A DNA stretch of 64,000 bases. It comes from Vicia villosa (Eukaryota; Streptophyta; Magnoliopsida; Fabales; Fabaceae). Positions 47,197 to 59,619 of this stretch are shown here, in pieces. A model generated the notes under the pieces. That model had not been told where the DNA came from, did not search any database, and saw only the letters and a program-made list of their open reading frames with translations. The stretch lies in contig NW_026705313.1 in the NCBI RefSeq assembly GCF_029867415.1, forward strand, positions 434,001 through 498,000, read 5' to 3'. Position 1 is the stretch's first letter; each line of letters begins with the position of its first letter. The translations under genes and the position numbers were made by a program.

Positions 47197-47900
47197 CCTG
47201 CAATCATGGAGTTAGAAGTAGTAGTATCACCCAACATGCTCTTCAAATGGTAGCTATATTTTTGTCCCACTGTTTTTTAATTGTATTTCATTAATTATAT
47301 ATTTTTAATTAAATTTATTTGTATTAATTGGATTACAGAAAAGGGGAGAATCCGACCAATGAATGAGCTTCATGAGAGGATTTGTATGGGAAACAGCGAG
47401 TATGTCAACGAGTGTGCTAGCAAAGCTCAGATAAGATGCTATTGATATTTAATTTTTTTATTTAGTTCTTTTATGTAAATAAATTGTTTAAGCTCTAATA
47501 TTTATTTAATTTTTTATGTATGTGTAGGAGGAGTATCATATATGGTTAGAAAAGTATCAATCTCAACATCCTAAAGAGCTGGTTGGAATGGCCCACATCC
47601 TGTTAATCCAGTTGTGTCACTTCATACTTGGAGTGATTCAGTTGGTATGAAGAAATATGGGAATTTTTATGGTACTAGAATTTTGGCTTCGAACTATAGA
47701 AAAGGGAATAGAACTTTATTTAAGAGAAATGCAGATGGGGAAGGATCGTCAAGTCCACCAGTATTAGCCCCTGAAATGGTAGAAACAGTGAGACAGTTAG
47801 CTCTAAGTAAGGTGGCACGTGAAGCAGCGCAAAAGACTAAAATGGAGGAAGTGAGGAAGAGACAATTTGAGTTGGAGTAAGCCTTAAGAGTTTCACAATA
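47197..47900 (+). pseudogene. Ptta/En/Spm-type (Transposase_24) gene remnant
   Basis: Short coding-like blocks lie in order: NHGVRSSSITQHALQM, KRGRIRPMNELHERICMGN, EEYHIWLEKYQSQHPKEL, and an open frame with KYGNFYGTRILASNYRKGN and a charged, coiled C-terminus ending FELE. Intron-like spacers with AG ends separate some of them. The order and the YGTxxLASNY-type motif resemble the plant Ptta/En/Spm protein family (PF03004). A clean gene model could not be built, and the gypsy LTR lies directly upstream, so it is probably a truncated remnant. Confidence 0.45.
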
Positions 47901-49591
<1,691 letters not shown>

Positions 49592-49794
49592 ACCACGGTT
49601 AATAATAAGAGCCATGATGAAATGTAAAGACAAGATCATTTTGTAACGAAAAATTAAAAAATTGTTGGTGCTGAAATCTGAACCCTAACACTCTAGGTAT
49701 ATTTTACCACAGTTGTTTACATTGACCCAGTAAAATGTCTTTTAGTAAATAGCAAACTAAAAAAACGCCCAAAAATAAATTATTACTACACCTA

Positions 49795-49803
49795 ACACAA
49801 CTA
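49795..49803. repeat. Left 9-bp target duplication of the MULE
   Basis: ACACAACTA occurs here and at 55858-55866, directly outside the two TIRs. Confidence 0.95.
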
Positions 49804-50092
49804 GAATTTTTTTTTTGAATATCCATTTTTTTAAAAAAAATTCCAAAAATAACTAGGTTTTCAAAAAAATTACATAAATGTCACTTTTTTGCTAAAAAAT
49901 ACACGTTGTCGCCAGGGGGGGTGGCGACAACAATGGGCCTGGAGAGCTGTCGCCAGTGGGCCTGGCGCCCATGTGTTTTTTTTAGGTGTTGTCGCCACCC
50001 CCCCTGGCGACAACACCCCCCCTTTATTTTTTTTTTCTTTTTTTTTTTTGTAATTTTTTTTCTTTAACATTATTTTCTCTTAAATTTTTTTT
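49804..50092 (+). repeat. Left TIR with two hairpins
   Basis: It begins GAATTTTTTTTTTGAATA and matches the reverse complement of 55592-55857 with small indels. Two hairpins, each with the stem GTTGTCGCCA/TGGCGACAAC, lie at 49905-49931 (loop of seven G) and 49988-50014 (loop of seven C). Between them is a third, GC-rich partial copy (GTCGCCAGTGGGCCTGGCGC). Confidence 0.92.
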
Positions 50093-50398
50093 ATGTTATA
50101 CTTTTCAATTATTATTTCAAAATGGATTTTTTAAATAATTATTTTTTTCATGGTATTATATTTTCGGTAATTTTTTACTTTCAATATTAATGTTTTCGGT
50201 ACTATTTTCTCTTAAATCTTTGTAAATTTTATTGGTTCCAAATATTTTTTCCATGGTAATATTTGGTAATTTCTTTCAATATGTATCATGAACTTTTTTT
50301 TATTTAGTAATTTTTTTTGTGTTGTAACCCATAAAATTTATAAAAAAAAAGTTCATTTCATTGAAAAAGTAAATTACAAACATCATCGAAACTAATAA

Positions 50399-50917
50399 CT
50401 ATGTTGTGGAACTAGATCCACGATTGGGACATTTGGTCCTATTATGTCCTAGCTCACGACATATACCACACTTCCTCTGCATTTTTTCAGTTACGTCCAT
50501 CTCGGTTCTAATACGCCTGCTGTTTGGTCGACCGCTTTTATTCCGACGCATTAAATCGTTATGCCAAACTGTTTCCCCCTCGTACACAGGCCAATATGCC
50601 TCCATTGCTACCACCGGAAAGTAGTTGTCGTATACGTTGAGCAACGTTGATACTTTATAAATTTCTGATACCAAAGATAATGCATCAAAGTGAGTATGTG
50701 AACATGCTGCAAGGACATGGGAGCAAGGCATGCGATATGCTTGAAATTGGCCACAGTCGCACCAACGACCTGGGATATTGACGCGATACTCTTGTCGTGG
50801 AAGCCCCTGGTTATGGTCAATTGTTTCTTTGACACTGAAGGTGTGGCCATGACGGTCGAACTCGGTCACTCGATGAGTGTTACCCTTGGCAGATTCCTGT
50901 TGTATATATTTCTGCAC
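50399..50917 (-). pseudogene. mudrA: MURA transposase C-terminal part
   Basis: The minus strand gives about 170 residues with the SWIM zinc finger of Mutator transposases (WCDCGQFQAYRMPCSHVLAA, C-x-C...C-x-H). A basic GRPNSRRIR segment and a CCHC knuckle (CGICRELGHNRTKC) follow, then the end. This is the usual C-terminal half of MURA, which binds DNA. The N-terminal part and the DDE core are absent. There is no ATG at the start (the frame opens with GTG after a TAG), so it is a truncated remnant or a downstream exon. It lies just inside the left TIR, at the place and orientation of mudrA in many MULEs. Confidence 0.88.
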
Positions 50918-51172
50918 AAGATAGTAACTTTGACATGACTAATGCATGCCACAAAAGATAGGGCTGCATGCATGAAGATAGGGGGAATCGTTGCAGGAAT
51001 CTATCAGGAATCGCTTCAGGAATCATTACAGGCGCATGCTAGGGTACAAGAACTCGTTTCGGACGCATGCTAGGGACAGAAAACAGATGGGGACCATGTG
51101 GGGCCCTAATTTTTATTCTTCAAAATTATTGTTTATGTTTTTCCCTTGTAAATGAAACCCTAATTGTCCCTC
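50918..51172. promoter_or_regulatory. Intergenic region between divergent genes
   Basis: It separates the minus-strand MURA part from the first plus-strand gene. It holds short repeats of CAGGAATC (about 50994-51030) and two GCATGCTAGGG words (51033 and 51066), possible control sites. This may also be where the missing transposase part was deleted. Confidence 0.4.
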
Positions 51173-51180
51173 TATAAATT
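51173..51180 (+). promoter_or_regulatory. TATA box of small gene 1
   Basis: TATAAATT lies 44 bp upstream of the ATG at 51217, a typical plant spacing. Confidence 0.65.
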
Positions 51181-51216
51181 AGGGTTTCTTGTGTGCATCA
51201 GTACACACACGAAAAA

Positions 51217-51585
51217 ATGAGATCTCGAATAAGGCCAGATAGCACGCACCGGACTACTGAGCCTCCACCACCTGTAAGGCGTTTGGACTATCAACCTCCC
51301 ATTGTTCGAAGGAACGGATACGTTATTTTCTCTGCCGTCAAACCTCCCATGCAGGTAATGTTTTGGAACATTCAATCCATGGACCAGCTTAAGAGAACCC
51401 TTCTCAGGTTTTTGGAGGGAGAGTGGAGTCAAGGCGAACAAATCAGATCTATCAAGAGACTTAGAACAAGGGGAGGTGCTTTTCTTGAAAGACAGCGTTG
51501 GTGGGAGACAATGGAGGACGACATTCAATGCACTCGAATGATGGAGGACAGAGAAGACATTGTCCTAACCGTTGTAATATCCTAG
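51217..51585 (+). CDS. Small MULE gene 1, function unknown
   Basis: 122 residues from the first ATG after a TATA box; an upstream GTG in frame is ignored. A Pro- and Arg-rich N-terminus (EPPPPVRRL) precedes a compact domain: hydrophobic strand GYVIFSAVKPPMQVMFW, a helix-like QLKRTLLRFLEGEW, a charged region, WWETMEDDIQCTRMM and a final hydrophobic IVLTVVIS. The last two blocks line up with small gene 2 (DRVKDDVDLMFW, VLAVILE), so the two are probably distant paralogues. No known family was recognised with confidence; the layout recalls the N-terminal module of MULE transposases. The codon use and intact frame suggest a real gene. Confidence 0.62.
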   Translation: MRSRIRPDSTHRTTEPPPPVRRLDYQPPIVRRNGYVIFSAVKPPMQVMFWNIQSMDQLKRTLLRFLEGEWSQGEQIRSIKRLRTRGGAFLERQRWWETMEDDIQCTRMMEDREDIVLTVVIS

Positions 51586-51743
51586 ATGTTGCAGTTTCTT
51601 TATCATTTCAGCTACTTCTGTACCGTCCAATTAAATGCTCTGAGCATATATTAATGAAATGTTTTTTTAACATTACAAAGTTTCCAATTAGTATTTAAGT
51701 TATTAATAATTAGCAAAATTATTTTCCGCGGTATTTCACCCAC

Positions 51744-51751
51744 TATAAATA
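51744..51751 (+). promoter_or_regulatory. TATA box of small gene 2
   Basis: TATAAATA lies 71 bp upstream of the ATG at 51815. Confidence 0.65.
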
Positions 51752-51814
51752 AAGGTGTGTGTGTGTGGAGTTGAAGTACCAACTCTTTCTTCATTCTTAC
51801 TGCAAACACAAAAA

Positions 51815-52132
51815 ATGAACTCAGTTTGGGCTGTCGTTTTTTTTGAGGAAGGTAGTCACATGCGTGTCTGCCTTAACCCCCATTGGAATTTCCAGAGAAT
51901 TGTTAGAGCCATCAACACTGGGTTTCGTCAACTAGATGGTCCGACCAGAAAAGTTAAACAGATAGATTACCGTTGTCCATACATTACGTTGACGGATAAT
52001 AATCCAGAAGGCACCTACATGTATTACTGGGACCGTGTGAAAGACGATGTGGATCTAATGTTTTGGACACACATTGGAGAGGTTAACCGAGGCGTTGAAA
52101 ATCCACTTGTTCTTGCAGTGATACTCGAGTAG
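51815..52132 (+). CDS. Small MULE gene 2, MURA N-terminus-like
   Basis: 105 residues from ATG 51815. It reads as one small domain: WAVVFFEEGSHMRV, then a helix (FQRIVRAINTGFRQL), then YRCPYI, YYWDRVKDDVDLMFW and a C-terminal VLAVILE. The order of an early beta-hairpin, an I-x-YR-x-P strand, a (D)DV-x-LMF turn and a final hydrophobic strand resembles the N-terminal domain found in front of the DDE domain in many plant MULE transposases. Here it is a free-standing gene with its own TATA box, start and stop, on the opposite strand to the MURA C-terminus. The resemblance is my inference and needs a profile search. Confidence 0.62.
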   Translation: MNSVWAVVFFEEGSHMRVCLNPHWNFQRIVRAINTGFRQLDGPTRKVKQIDYRCPYITLTDNNPEGTYMYYWDRVKDDVDLMFWTHIGEVNRGVENPLVLAVILE

Positions 52133-52510
52133 TTTAGATTAAGTGTTGTTGTGTTTGTTGCAATGATTGAGCGTGTACTACAAGTTGTTATGTGTTATTT
52201 TCTTAGATGTTTTGGTTTCTGTGTTGGTTATTGTCAATGTACCTTTTTAATTAATGAATGAATTAATGTTTTCCATAATATATATATCTGCGCTAGTTTA
52301 ATATAAAAGTCTCAAAATCTATTATAATTGTATGTTTTAAATGAATTAAAAATTATGATAATGCATGTCACAAATTATGATAATGAATTAAAATCTATTA
52401 TAATATAAAATTCTCAACATCTAAATAAAAAATAAAAGTATATGATAAATCGGTGCATGCAATGGTTTAACATAATTTAGCATGACAAGAATGCATGCCT
52501 CTATAGCAAT
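52133..52510. other. AT-rich spacer inside the MULE
   Basis: Likely 3' UTR of small gene 2 and spacer. Nothing else recognised. Confidence 0.45.
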
Positions 52511-52788
52511 CTAGTCCCCCCACCACAGACATGACAAGACAAGACAATGCAGGGAATCTCGTCCCCACCACAGACATGACGGGACAAGACACTGCAGGGA
52601 ATCTCGTCCCCACCACAGACTTGACGGGACAAGACACTGCAGGGAATCTCGTCCCCACCACAGACATGACGGGACAAGACACTGCAGGGAATCTCGTCCC
52701 CACCACAGACATGACGGGACAAGACACTGCAAGGAATCTCGTCCCCACCATAGACTTGACGGGACAAGACACTGCAGGGAATCTCGTA
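52511..52788. repeat. 45-bp minisatellite upstream of the PMD gene
   Basis: Six units of exactly 45 bp begin CAGACATGAC or a variant at 52526, 52571, 52616, 52661, 52706 and 52751; each contains GGGACAAGAC and CTGCAGGGAATCTCGTCCCC. Because 45 is a multiple of three, several frames stay open on both strands, which produces false repeat proteins. The array ends 20 bp before the PMD TATA box, so it lies in that promoter. Confidence 0.95.
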
Positions 52789-52807
52789 ATAACCTATGCA
52801 TTTTGGC

Positions 52808-52815
52808 TATAAATA
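52808..52815 (+). promoter_or_regulatory. TATA box of the PMD gene
   Basis: TATAAATA lies 102 bp upstream of the ATG at 52910, with a CT- and CA-rich leader between. Confidence 0.68.
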
Positions 52816-52909
52816 TGTTCCCAAACTTGTTCATTTTCTTCATCACCTCTTATACTTTCATCAGAGCAACTTATCATCAGAGCAACTTTGTGTTTCATCA
52901 TCAACAAAC

Positions 52910-55203
52910 ATGTCTCTCCTAACTATGGGTCAAGAGCATCGAGGCACCATTGCAAACATTGCCACTTATGTAAGTTTGAGTAAACACTTAATTTTTTTTA
53001 CTTAAATTTACTAATTTCAAATACTTATGGGAGGTGTTTTTTTTATAGGATGTCACGAGATTTAGGACCCGTGCTGGTAAGATGAATGCTCCTGACCCTT
53101 TGATTGTGGACTACGTTAAACGTGCGGGATTTGGTGAGGTAATGAACTTAACACATACCTCAGTTGATATGAAGTTTATATTAGCATTGTGTGAGCGTTG
53201 GAGGCCTGAGACTCATACTTTTCACCTTCCAATGGGTGAATGTACCGTCACTCTAGAGGACGTGTACATGTTGTTGGGTCTCAAAACAAATGGAAAGGCA
53301 GTGTATGGAAATGTCCAACAACCAAACGCCCTATGCGTCGAATTGTTGGGTGTGGATTTAATAGAGGGTGAGGGGCAACAAAGGGGTAGGGGCCAAGGTA
53401 TAAAGCTTGCTGGCCTTCAGGAAGCTTATGCTGGGCTTCAATTGGATCAGTTTTCTGACGAAGAAACTATACTGCAGAAAACTAGGATGTATATTATGTT
53501 GTTGTTTGGTAGGTTTCTATTTCCCGAAGGCACGGGAAATAGTGTTAATTTTATGTACTTGTGTTTACTTGGGGACATTGATGCAATAAAGACATATAGT
53601 TGGGGTTCGGCTGTGTTGGCATACCTATATAGTTCCTTGTGCAAATGTGCAAAAAAGGATAGTTGTACATTTAGTGGATGTGCATTCTTGCTACAAGCAT
53701 GGGCATGGTGGAGGATGCCGGTATTGGCCCCTGCAAATCCAAACAGTTACGCCTTCCCTTACGCTTCAAGGTAACTTTTGGATCTTATTTTAATTATTGC
53801 TTTTTATTCTATTATTATTTGTAACTATATTGATTTATATCTTTTAATGTGTTTAGGTTCAATGCACTCGGAATGGATTGGTCCAAAACGCCTGATTCCA
53901 AAATCATTTTCTACCGCCAGCTATTAGATCGACTAGGACCCCAAGAAGTAATACCTCTAAAAATGTCCATTTTCTAAATATATTTTTAAAAATAACTATC
54001 TTCTATATTCTGAAATTAATATTATTTGCTTTGCAGTTTATTTGGCGTCCTTACTTGGAATTGGACCACGTACCCGACCTTGACGAGGCGGCTATTTGGA
54101 CAGCAAAATCACCCATCATACGGTTCACCACTGTGGAGATGCACCCGAGTGACCGTGTGAAGCTCCAATTCGGCATGCATCAAGGTATCCCTGACCCACC
54201 TGAGCCTGACTGTTTGGGACGTTGGCATCTTGCGAAGGTTAGCGAACAGTGGTACGTAAAAAATTACAAGTCCTTTGCCATAGATCAGCGTAAAATATGG
54301 GCTCGTCGATCAAAAACGGTTCTAGAATTTCCTGTGGCGCCGGGAGAAATGAAGCCAACTGTTGACTATGTAAACTGGTACAGATCTGTCACAAATCCTG
54401 AAATGATTGTGTCTGCCCCTTTCTATTTAGCTGACCCGCGAGCACAACCTCCATATTTTGGAGGACAACAACAACCACCACCAAATTACCACCAACAACA
54501 ACAACAACCACCGCCACCAAATTACCAACAACAACAACAACCACCACCAAATTACCAACAACAACATTACCCACAACAACACCAACAACAACAACAAAGT
54601 TACCACCAACAACCAATGCAACCACAAACACCTTTTTACCAACAACATTCCCAACAACTCCACCAGTTTTTTCCATCCCAAACTCAACCACAAAATCAAG
54701 AATTCCATGCAGGGAGCTCTTCTAGATCATATTTCCAGGAATTCCATGCGGGGGGCTCTTCAAGATCACCACCAATGACCCCCGACATGGGCATAGAAGA
54801 AGAATACCCGCAATACACCACATTCGACCAACACACATCACAGTACCCCAGCCAACAATTTGACTTCAACACACCGCCACAACCATTGTATTTTAACCAA
54901 ACCGGATCCACCACCAACTTCCAAAACTTCCAGGCTGCACCCACTAGGAAAAATTTTAACCCGCCTAGACACAGCTTCGACAGCGCCGCGGGCACCCGCC
55001 TATCCTATGGAGGGAATTCTATAGGTCAAGATGTTGAAGACCCAGGTTTCATTCAGGGACCGTCGACTATGGCACAAGACGAACCAAATAGAGGGGGTCG
55101 TCGTCGCGGAAATAGGGGGGCATTACCAACTCGTGACCCGTCTACACGACCCATTCGGCAACCTCAATGTGGATCGTACCATGGTCCACGTGGCGCGCAA
55201 TAA
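52910..55203 (+). CDS. Plant mobile domain protein, four exons, intact
   Basis: Proposed exons are 52910-52969, 53049-53770, 53857-53947 and 54037-55203; all introns are GT-AG (76-89 bp) and the joined frame stays open for 680 codons including the stop. Residues about 30-390 are the plant mobile domain: YVKRAGFGEV, ERWRPETHTFHLP near 69-81, GECTVTLEDVYMLLGL, KTYSWGSAVLAYLY, WWRMPVLAP, then FIWRPYLELDHVPDL in exon 4. A Gln/Pro/Asn-rich tail (residues about 430-500, CAA repeats) and a basic RGGRRRGNRG segment follow. The family includes Arabidopsis MAIN and MAIL1 (nuclear, partners of PP7L, needed for normal gene expression and transposon silencing) and the long form of PP7. No phosphatase domain follows here. 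Carried in a MULE with an intact frame, it may be expressed and useful to the element. Confidence 0.87.
52970..53048 (+). other. PMD gene intron 1
   Basis: Donor TAT|GTAAGT and acceptor TTTTATAG|GATG; phase 0; T-rich before the acceptor. Confidence 0.8.
53771..53856 (+). other. PMD gene intron 2
   Basis: Donor CAAG|GTAACT and acceptor TGTTTAG|GTTC; phase 2. Skipping it would hit a stop at once, which supports splicing. Confidence 0.8.
53948..54036 (+). other. PMD gene intron 3
   Basis: Donor GAA|GTAATA and acceptor TTTGCAG|TTTA; phase 0. It joins LLDRLGPQE to FIWRPYL, as in other PMD proteins. Confidence 0.8.
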
Positions 55204-55591
55204 GATTTTTATTTGTATCGTGAATGTATTTTGTAATGTTTTTAATTATAATGTATTTGTATCGTTAATGTATTTTAATGTCTTTAATTTTAATGTATTT
55301 GTATTTTAATATATAAATATTTTAAAGAATGCTCAACTTTCAAAATAATGAATCCACCACCAACTTCCAAAAATAATTTTAACAAGATAGATAAAATAAA
55401 ACAATATAAGAGAAATTATTGTTAAAAATTGTAGTTATTAAAAAAATTGTAGCTATTAAAAAAATTGTTGTTAAAAATTGTAGTTATTAAAAAAACAATA
55501 TAAGAGAAATTATTGTTAAAAATTGTTGTTAAAAAAAAATACTAAAAAAAATACGAAAAAATAATATTAAAAAAATGTAGTTATTAAAAAA
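55204..55591 (+). other. PMD 3' UTR and AT-rich spacer
   Basis: Contains tandem-like TTAATGTATTT words after the stop and runs of TTATTAAAAAAATTGTAG (55430-55580). No gene seen. Confidence 0.5.
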
Positions 55592-55857
55592 AAAATACTG
55601 AAAATATTTTAAGAGAAATTATGTTAAAGAAAAAAAATAAGGGGGGGTGTTGTCGCCAGGGGGGTGGCGACAACACCTAAATATTGCATGTAGGCGCCAA
55701 TGGGCCTGGCGACGACGTTATGGGCCAAGTGTTGTCGCCACCCCCCTGGCGACAACGTGTTGCAGATAGCAAAAAAGTGACATTTGGGGAATTATTTTGA
55801 AAAGTTGGTTATTTCTGAAATTTTTTTTAAAAAACTTGTTATTCAAAAAAAAAATTC
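55592..55857 (-). repeat. Right TIR with two hairpins
   Basis: Inverted partner of 49804-50092. Hairpins lie at 55649-55674 (loop of six G) and 55731-55756 (loop of six C), with the same GTTGTCGCCA/TGGCGACAAC stems. Loops are one base shorter than in the left TIR. Confidence 0.92.
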
Positions 55858-55866
55858 ACACAACTA

Positions 55867-58800
55867 CCGTAATAATATAATATTACAAAAAGTATATTTT
55901 ATAGTAGTGTCAATAGCATATTGAAATTTTTTGTTTGATCTAAGAGCGTTTGTAGATTTGGTACTTCTCTTGATAATATGTAATTGATTGGCGGTTGTAG
56001 TTGATTTGAGATCTACCTTATTCGTCTTTTGGGTAGAGTTTTTAGAAGTTGAATTTTCTCTTTGATTTTGTCTAGTGTCGGTGCTTTGTTAGGTTGGTTC
56101 TTTATTGTAGTTTTTTTCATCTATTTCTTTTTACATTTTGTGTTATCTAATTATACATTGTTGTATGTTGATGGATCCTTTACCCCTTTCATATATAATA
56201 GATTAGTTTGTCTAAAAATAAAAATTTATATTATAATCATGAGATCTATTAGGAATTCTCAACCATGATTTCATTCTAAAAAAATTAAAACAATGTGCTA
56301 TTCTCCAATGAAAGCTATGTTGAAGTGATTTTCATATTATATATCCTATAAAATATATCCAATCACACAAGGGCAGATTTAAGAGGTAGATATGTATGCA
56401 ATAACTATTAAATTATTGTATAACATAAATTGGATTTTACCCTATATATATTCTAATAGCTGGCTAATTAGCAAACACAACATTCTAATTTGTTTGATAT
56501 GCCTTACGAGCCCCATGTGGGCCTTTGATAGTCTCATTTGTTTAACATCATTCAAAGTCACGTTTCAATCTAAAAAAGTAGTGAATGTTCCTCTTCCATT
56601 TTGTTATTGAAATGTTATAATCAAGAAGTCGTTTTTGGTCTAACTTTCTGAAAGCACATGCGATGCCAAGAATCAAAGATCTTTTGGGGCAATATGTTAT
56701 AAGGGACCATGGTTCATGATTTACGGTGCAAGATTGGATAATGACTCTTAATAATGATTATTTTGTTTTAAGTGGTTGTGTTAATGACTCTCAATATTGA
56801 CTAAATTAATGACTCTTAGTTTATTCGTTTTTATTAAATTTTAAATATGTTAAAAATTTATTTTGACACAAAATGAATCCTAAATTTTTATTACAATAAT
56901 TTATTGTAAATTATAATTGTGACAATGTTATGAATTAATCGCATATAAAATTTTACATTTTATTTGAAAGGAAAATATATATTCGTAATTTGAGAGTGAT
57001 ATTCGTAATTTCGTTTTGCAGTCTTAAATAATTATAAAGTAATATTTTTTGTTTAATTTTGATTCTCATGTCTTTCTAGTACTTATTTTTTATTTAAATA
57101 GTTGATTTTAAGTTGTTAAATATACATATTTATTTTTAAAATTATTATCAAATAAATCTTTCAATAACTTCGTAAAAATATGTCTATTTTGTCAAATTTT
57201 AGTTCCTAGTTTCTTTATTAACGTATTTGTTTTTCATTAATTATTTTAATTTGTATTAATGGAATTGTAAAAAATTTATTCGATTTTATTGTGATATTAG
57301 TTGAAAAATGAGTCTCTTTTGATAAATATTATTATTGTCGTTTTTTCAATACTTTCTGTGGCCACTATATTAAAAGAAAAATACTAAACTATAATTTATT
57401 TTGGGAAAACCATATTCGTCATTGCGGGGTTTCAAACTCGTGACCTTCAATAGAGTTGAATTATTGTATTTGGCCTTTTGAAAAATAAAAATGAGATTTG
57501 GGAGGTGACACATAAAATTATGAGATGATGTGGCACAAATGGAATACACGTTTCAAAAAAATAAAGAACAAATTTGATGGGTCTGTTTTAATATATATAA
57601 TAGATAGATTATTTTGTCCCAAGTAATATACAGAGTGTTTCCTCTACATAGAGATATGTGGCATCCCAGATTTGATTTAATATTTTCTATTTCTTTTTTT
57701 GCATTTCTCATTGACAATATATATAATGTACAATTTTCGTATCCAAAAAACACAACTATAGAACTCAATTGTTTAGTCTAACTTTATTTTGACTGGTGTT
57801 AAGTTTTTGGTGATCGCGATAGATTATAGTAGTCTTGAGAATGATATGTTGGCTCGTGCTTGACTATTCTTATACTCGCCTGACTTGCTATCAGTTGAGG
57901 AACATCGACTAACACTAAAATTGCTTGTTTGTCAAACTCAACTGACACGTTAATTATTTTTAGGTGAAACAATTTCACCCTTATCACGTTTCGCATTTTA
58001 ACAAACCTTACGAGCTGTAAAAAAAAAATCACCATTGCTTTGTAAAAAAAACTACTTGTTGTATATCTTGTCTCACCTTAGAAATTGTCAAAGATTTCTT
58101 TTACACTTGATTCAACGATCTTCCTTCCTCATTATCCTTTATTATAAAAGTTCTTACTCAAGTATCATACTCAATCTAGTTTTCTCTTTTTGCCATTTAG
58201 ATCATATTCTCTGAACTAGTTCCCTATTTTCCTTTTGCTCTCCATCTTTTTTGAGAAAATTATGGCTTATTATTTCAAAATCCAAAACGTTCGACAATCT
58301 CTTTTCCTCATTCATCTGCAACATATTAGACTGTGCTTCACAAAGTTAAAGCTTCCAAAGTAAACATATAGGAGATAAAATTTTGTTGTGGTTGTGGTTG
58401 ATTAACAGGATGACGTTGAAGAATAAAATTTTGTTCCTAGGAATCAATCAAGATCAAGTGAAATTTAGATATACGAACTTTCATTACCAATGCCGCCTAA
58501 ACCAACTAAAAGGACAACAATCGAGGCAACACTTACTTCAAATAACAAAAAAAAAAGATCCAAGGTACCACAACTTTCTTTTAAATTAGGCATTTTTACT
58601 TTAAATTTTCCTTCTCCTACATTCCTTATTCTTGATTTGTATTAGTTTTCATCGAGTTAAGGTTTTCATCATTGCAAGAAGAGCTTTTGCCCTAAGAACT
58701 CCAAAAAGAGATTTCATTCCTGCAAGAAGAGTTTCCACCATTCAGCAAGAGGTTTACACAAGGATGGACCTTAAATTGGGCTAGTTATCAATGGACAATA

Positions 58801-58958
58801 TTAGTCTCTAGGATTCAAATGAATCTTTTGCTCACAACCTCAACAAAATGGACATTTTGAGGTTCACGAAAGTTACGTTGAAGAAAGCATATTAGTACCT
58901 TGGCGAAGAACGACTGTAAACCCTTCAAAGACTATGAATCAGATATCCTATGGATCTA
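55867..58958. other. AT-rich intergenic DNA
   Basis: No gene or repeat family was recognised with confidence. The stretch 57790-58020 is less AT-rich and gives a 78-codon minus-strand frame without motifs. A GGGGTTTCAAACTCGTGACC word (57426) is of the kind often found in repeats. Confidence 0.4.
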
Positions 58959-59051
58959 TGTTATTGTTGGTATAATTAAGAAGTGATCCCAAGTGATAAA
59001 GCTTATGGATAGCAAGATTCAAGAAGCAACTACTTAGCTTTGATGATGACA

Positions 59052-59132
59052 TGGTTTTGATGATGACAACAGCTGAAGTGGTTTTGATGACAACAATACT
59101 TGAAGTGGTTTTGATGATAACAATACTTGAAG
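59052..59132. repeat. 27-bp minisatellite, three units
   Basis: Units start TGGTTTTGATGA at 59052, 59079 and 59106 and end ACTTGAAG or GCTGAAG. Confidence 0.85.
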
Positions 59133-59619
59133 TAAATCAAATAATAAAGTTAGCTCAGGTGGTCAAAGATGCAAAAGTTATTTGATCAATATCAAGTTAT
59201 CCTTCTAAATCAAGCTAAAGACTTTCTGTTAAAGTCAACACTTTACTCCAACAACTATAAAGTGATGATTTAGGGTTTATGATCACTCATACGGAAACTC
59301 ATACGGAAATATCTCAAGCCTTATCAAGAAGACACAATAATGTTGTGTGATAAAGTCAAAGATAATGCAAAGACATGAAGCTTCAGAGTATGAAAGAGAG
59401 AGAAAGTATGAAAACTCGTCCGATCGTGTTCGTCTGAATGATTAGTGTATTGTAAAAACACAAGGAACTTTTTTGAAAGTATTATGGATAAATTATACAT
59501 ACTTAAAACATTGAGAAGCCTCTCACATTTTTAATTAAAACAACCAAAAAATATTTTTGGAGTCTAGCAAGTTGATTAGGGGACTGTCTTCTTAATTAAG
59601 AATTTTTTTTTAACAAAAA

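Larger units (their letters stand above)
49804..55857. mobile_element. Mutator-like element carrying a PMD gene
   Basis: A 6,054-bp element bounded by a perfect 9-bp target duplication and long TIRs (about 49804-50092 and 55592-55857). Contents in order: the MURA C-terminal part on the minus strand, two small plus-strand genes, a 45-bp minisatellite and an intact plus-strand PMD gene. The DDE catalytic domain is missing, so the element could move only with help. The perfect target duplication and intact PMD frame suggest a recent insertion. PMD genes in plant MULEs are known in general; this combination of small genes, split transposase parts and hairpin TIRs I do not recognise. Confidence 0.93.

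Noticed and set aside
52467..52846. Repeat proteins on both strands over the 45-bp minisatellite
   Set aside because: The unit length is a multiple of three, so several frames stay open by construction. No start context or known family.
54389..54778. Val- or Asn/His-rich frames over the CAA-repeat region
   Set aside because: Out-of-phase or antisense readings of the Gln/Pro-rich tail of the PMD gene.
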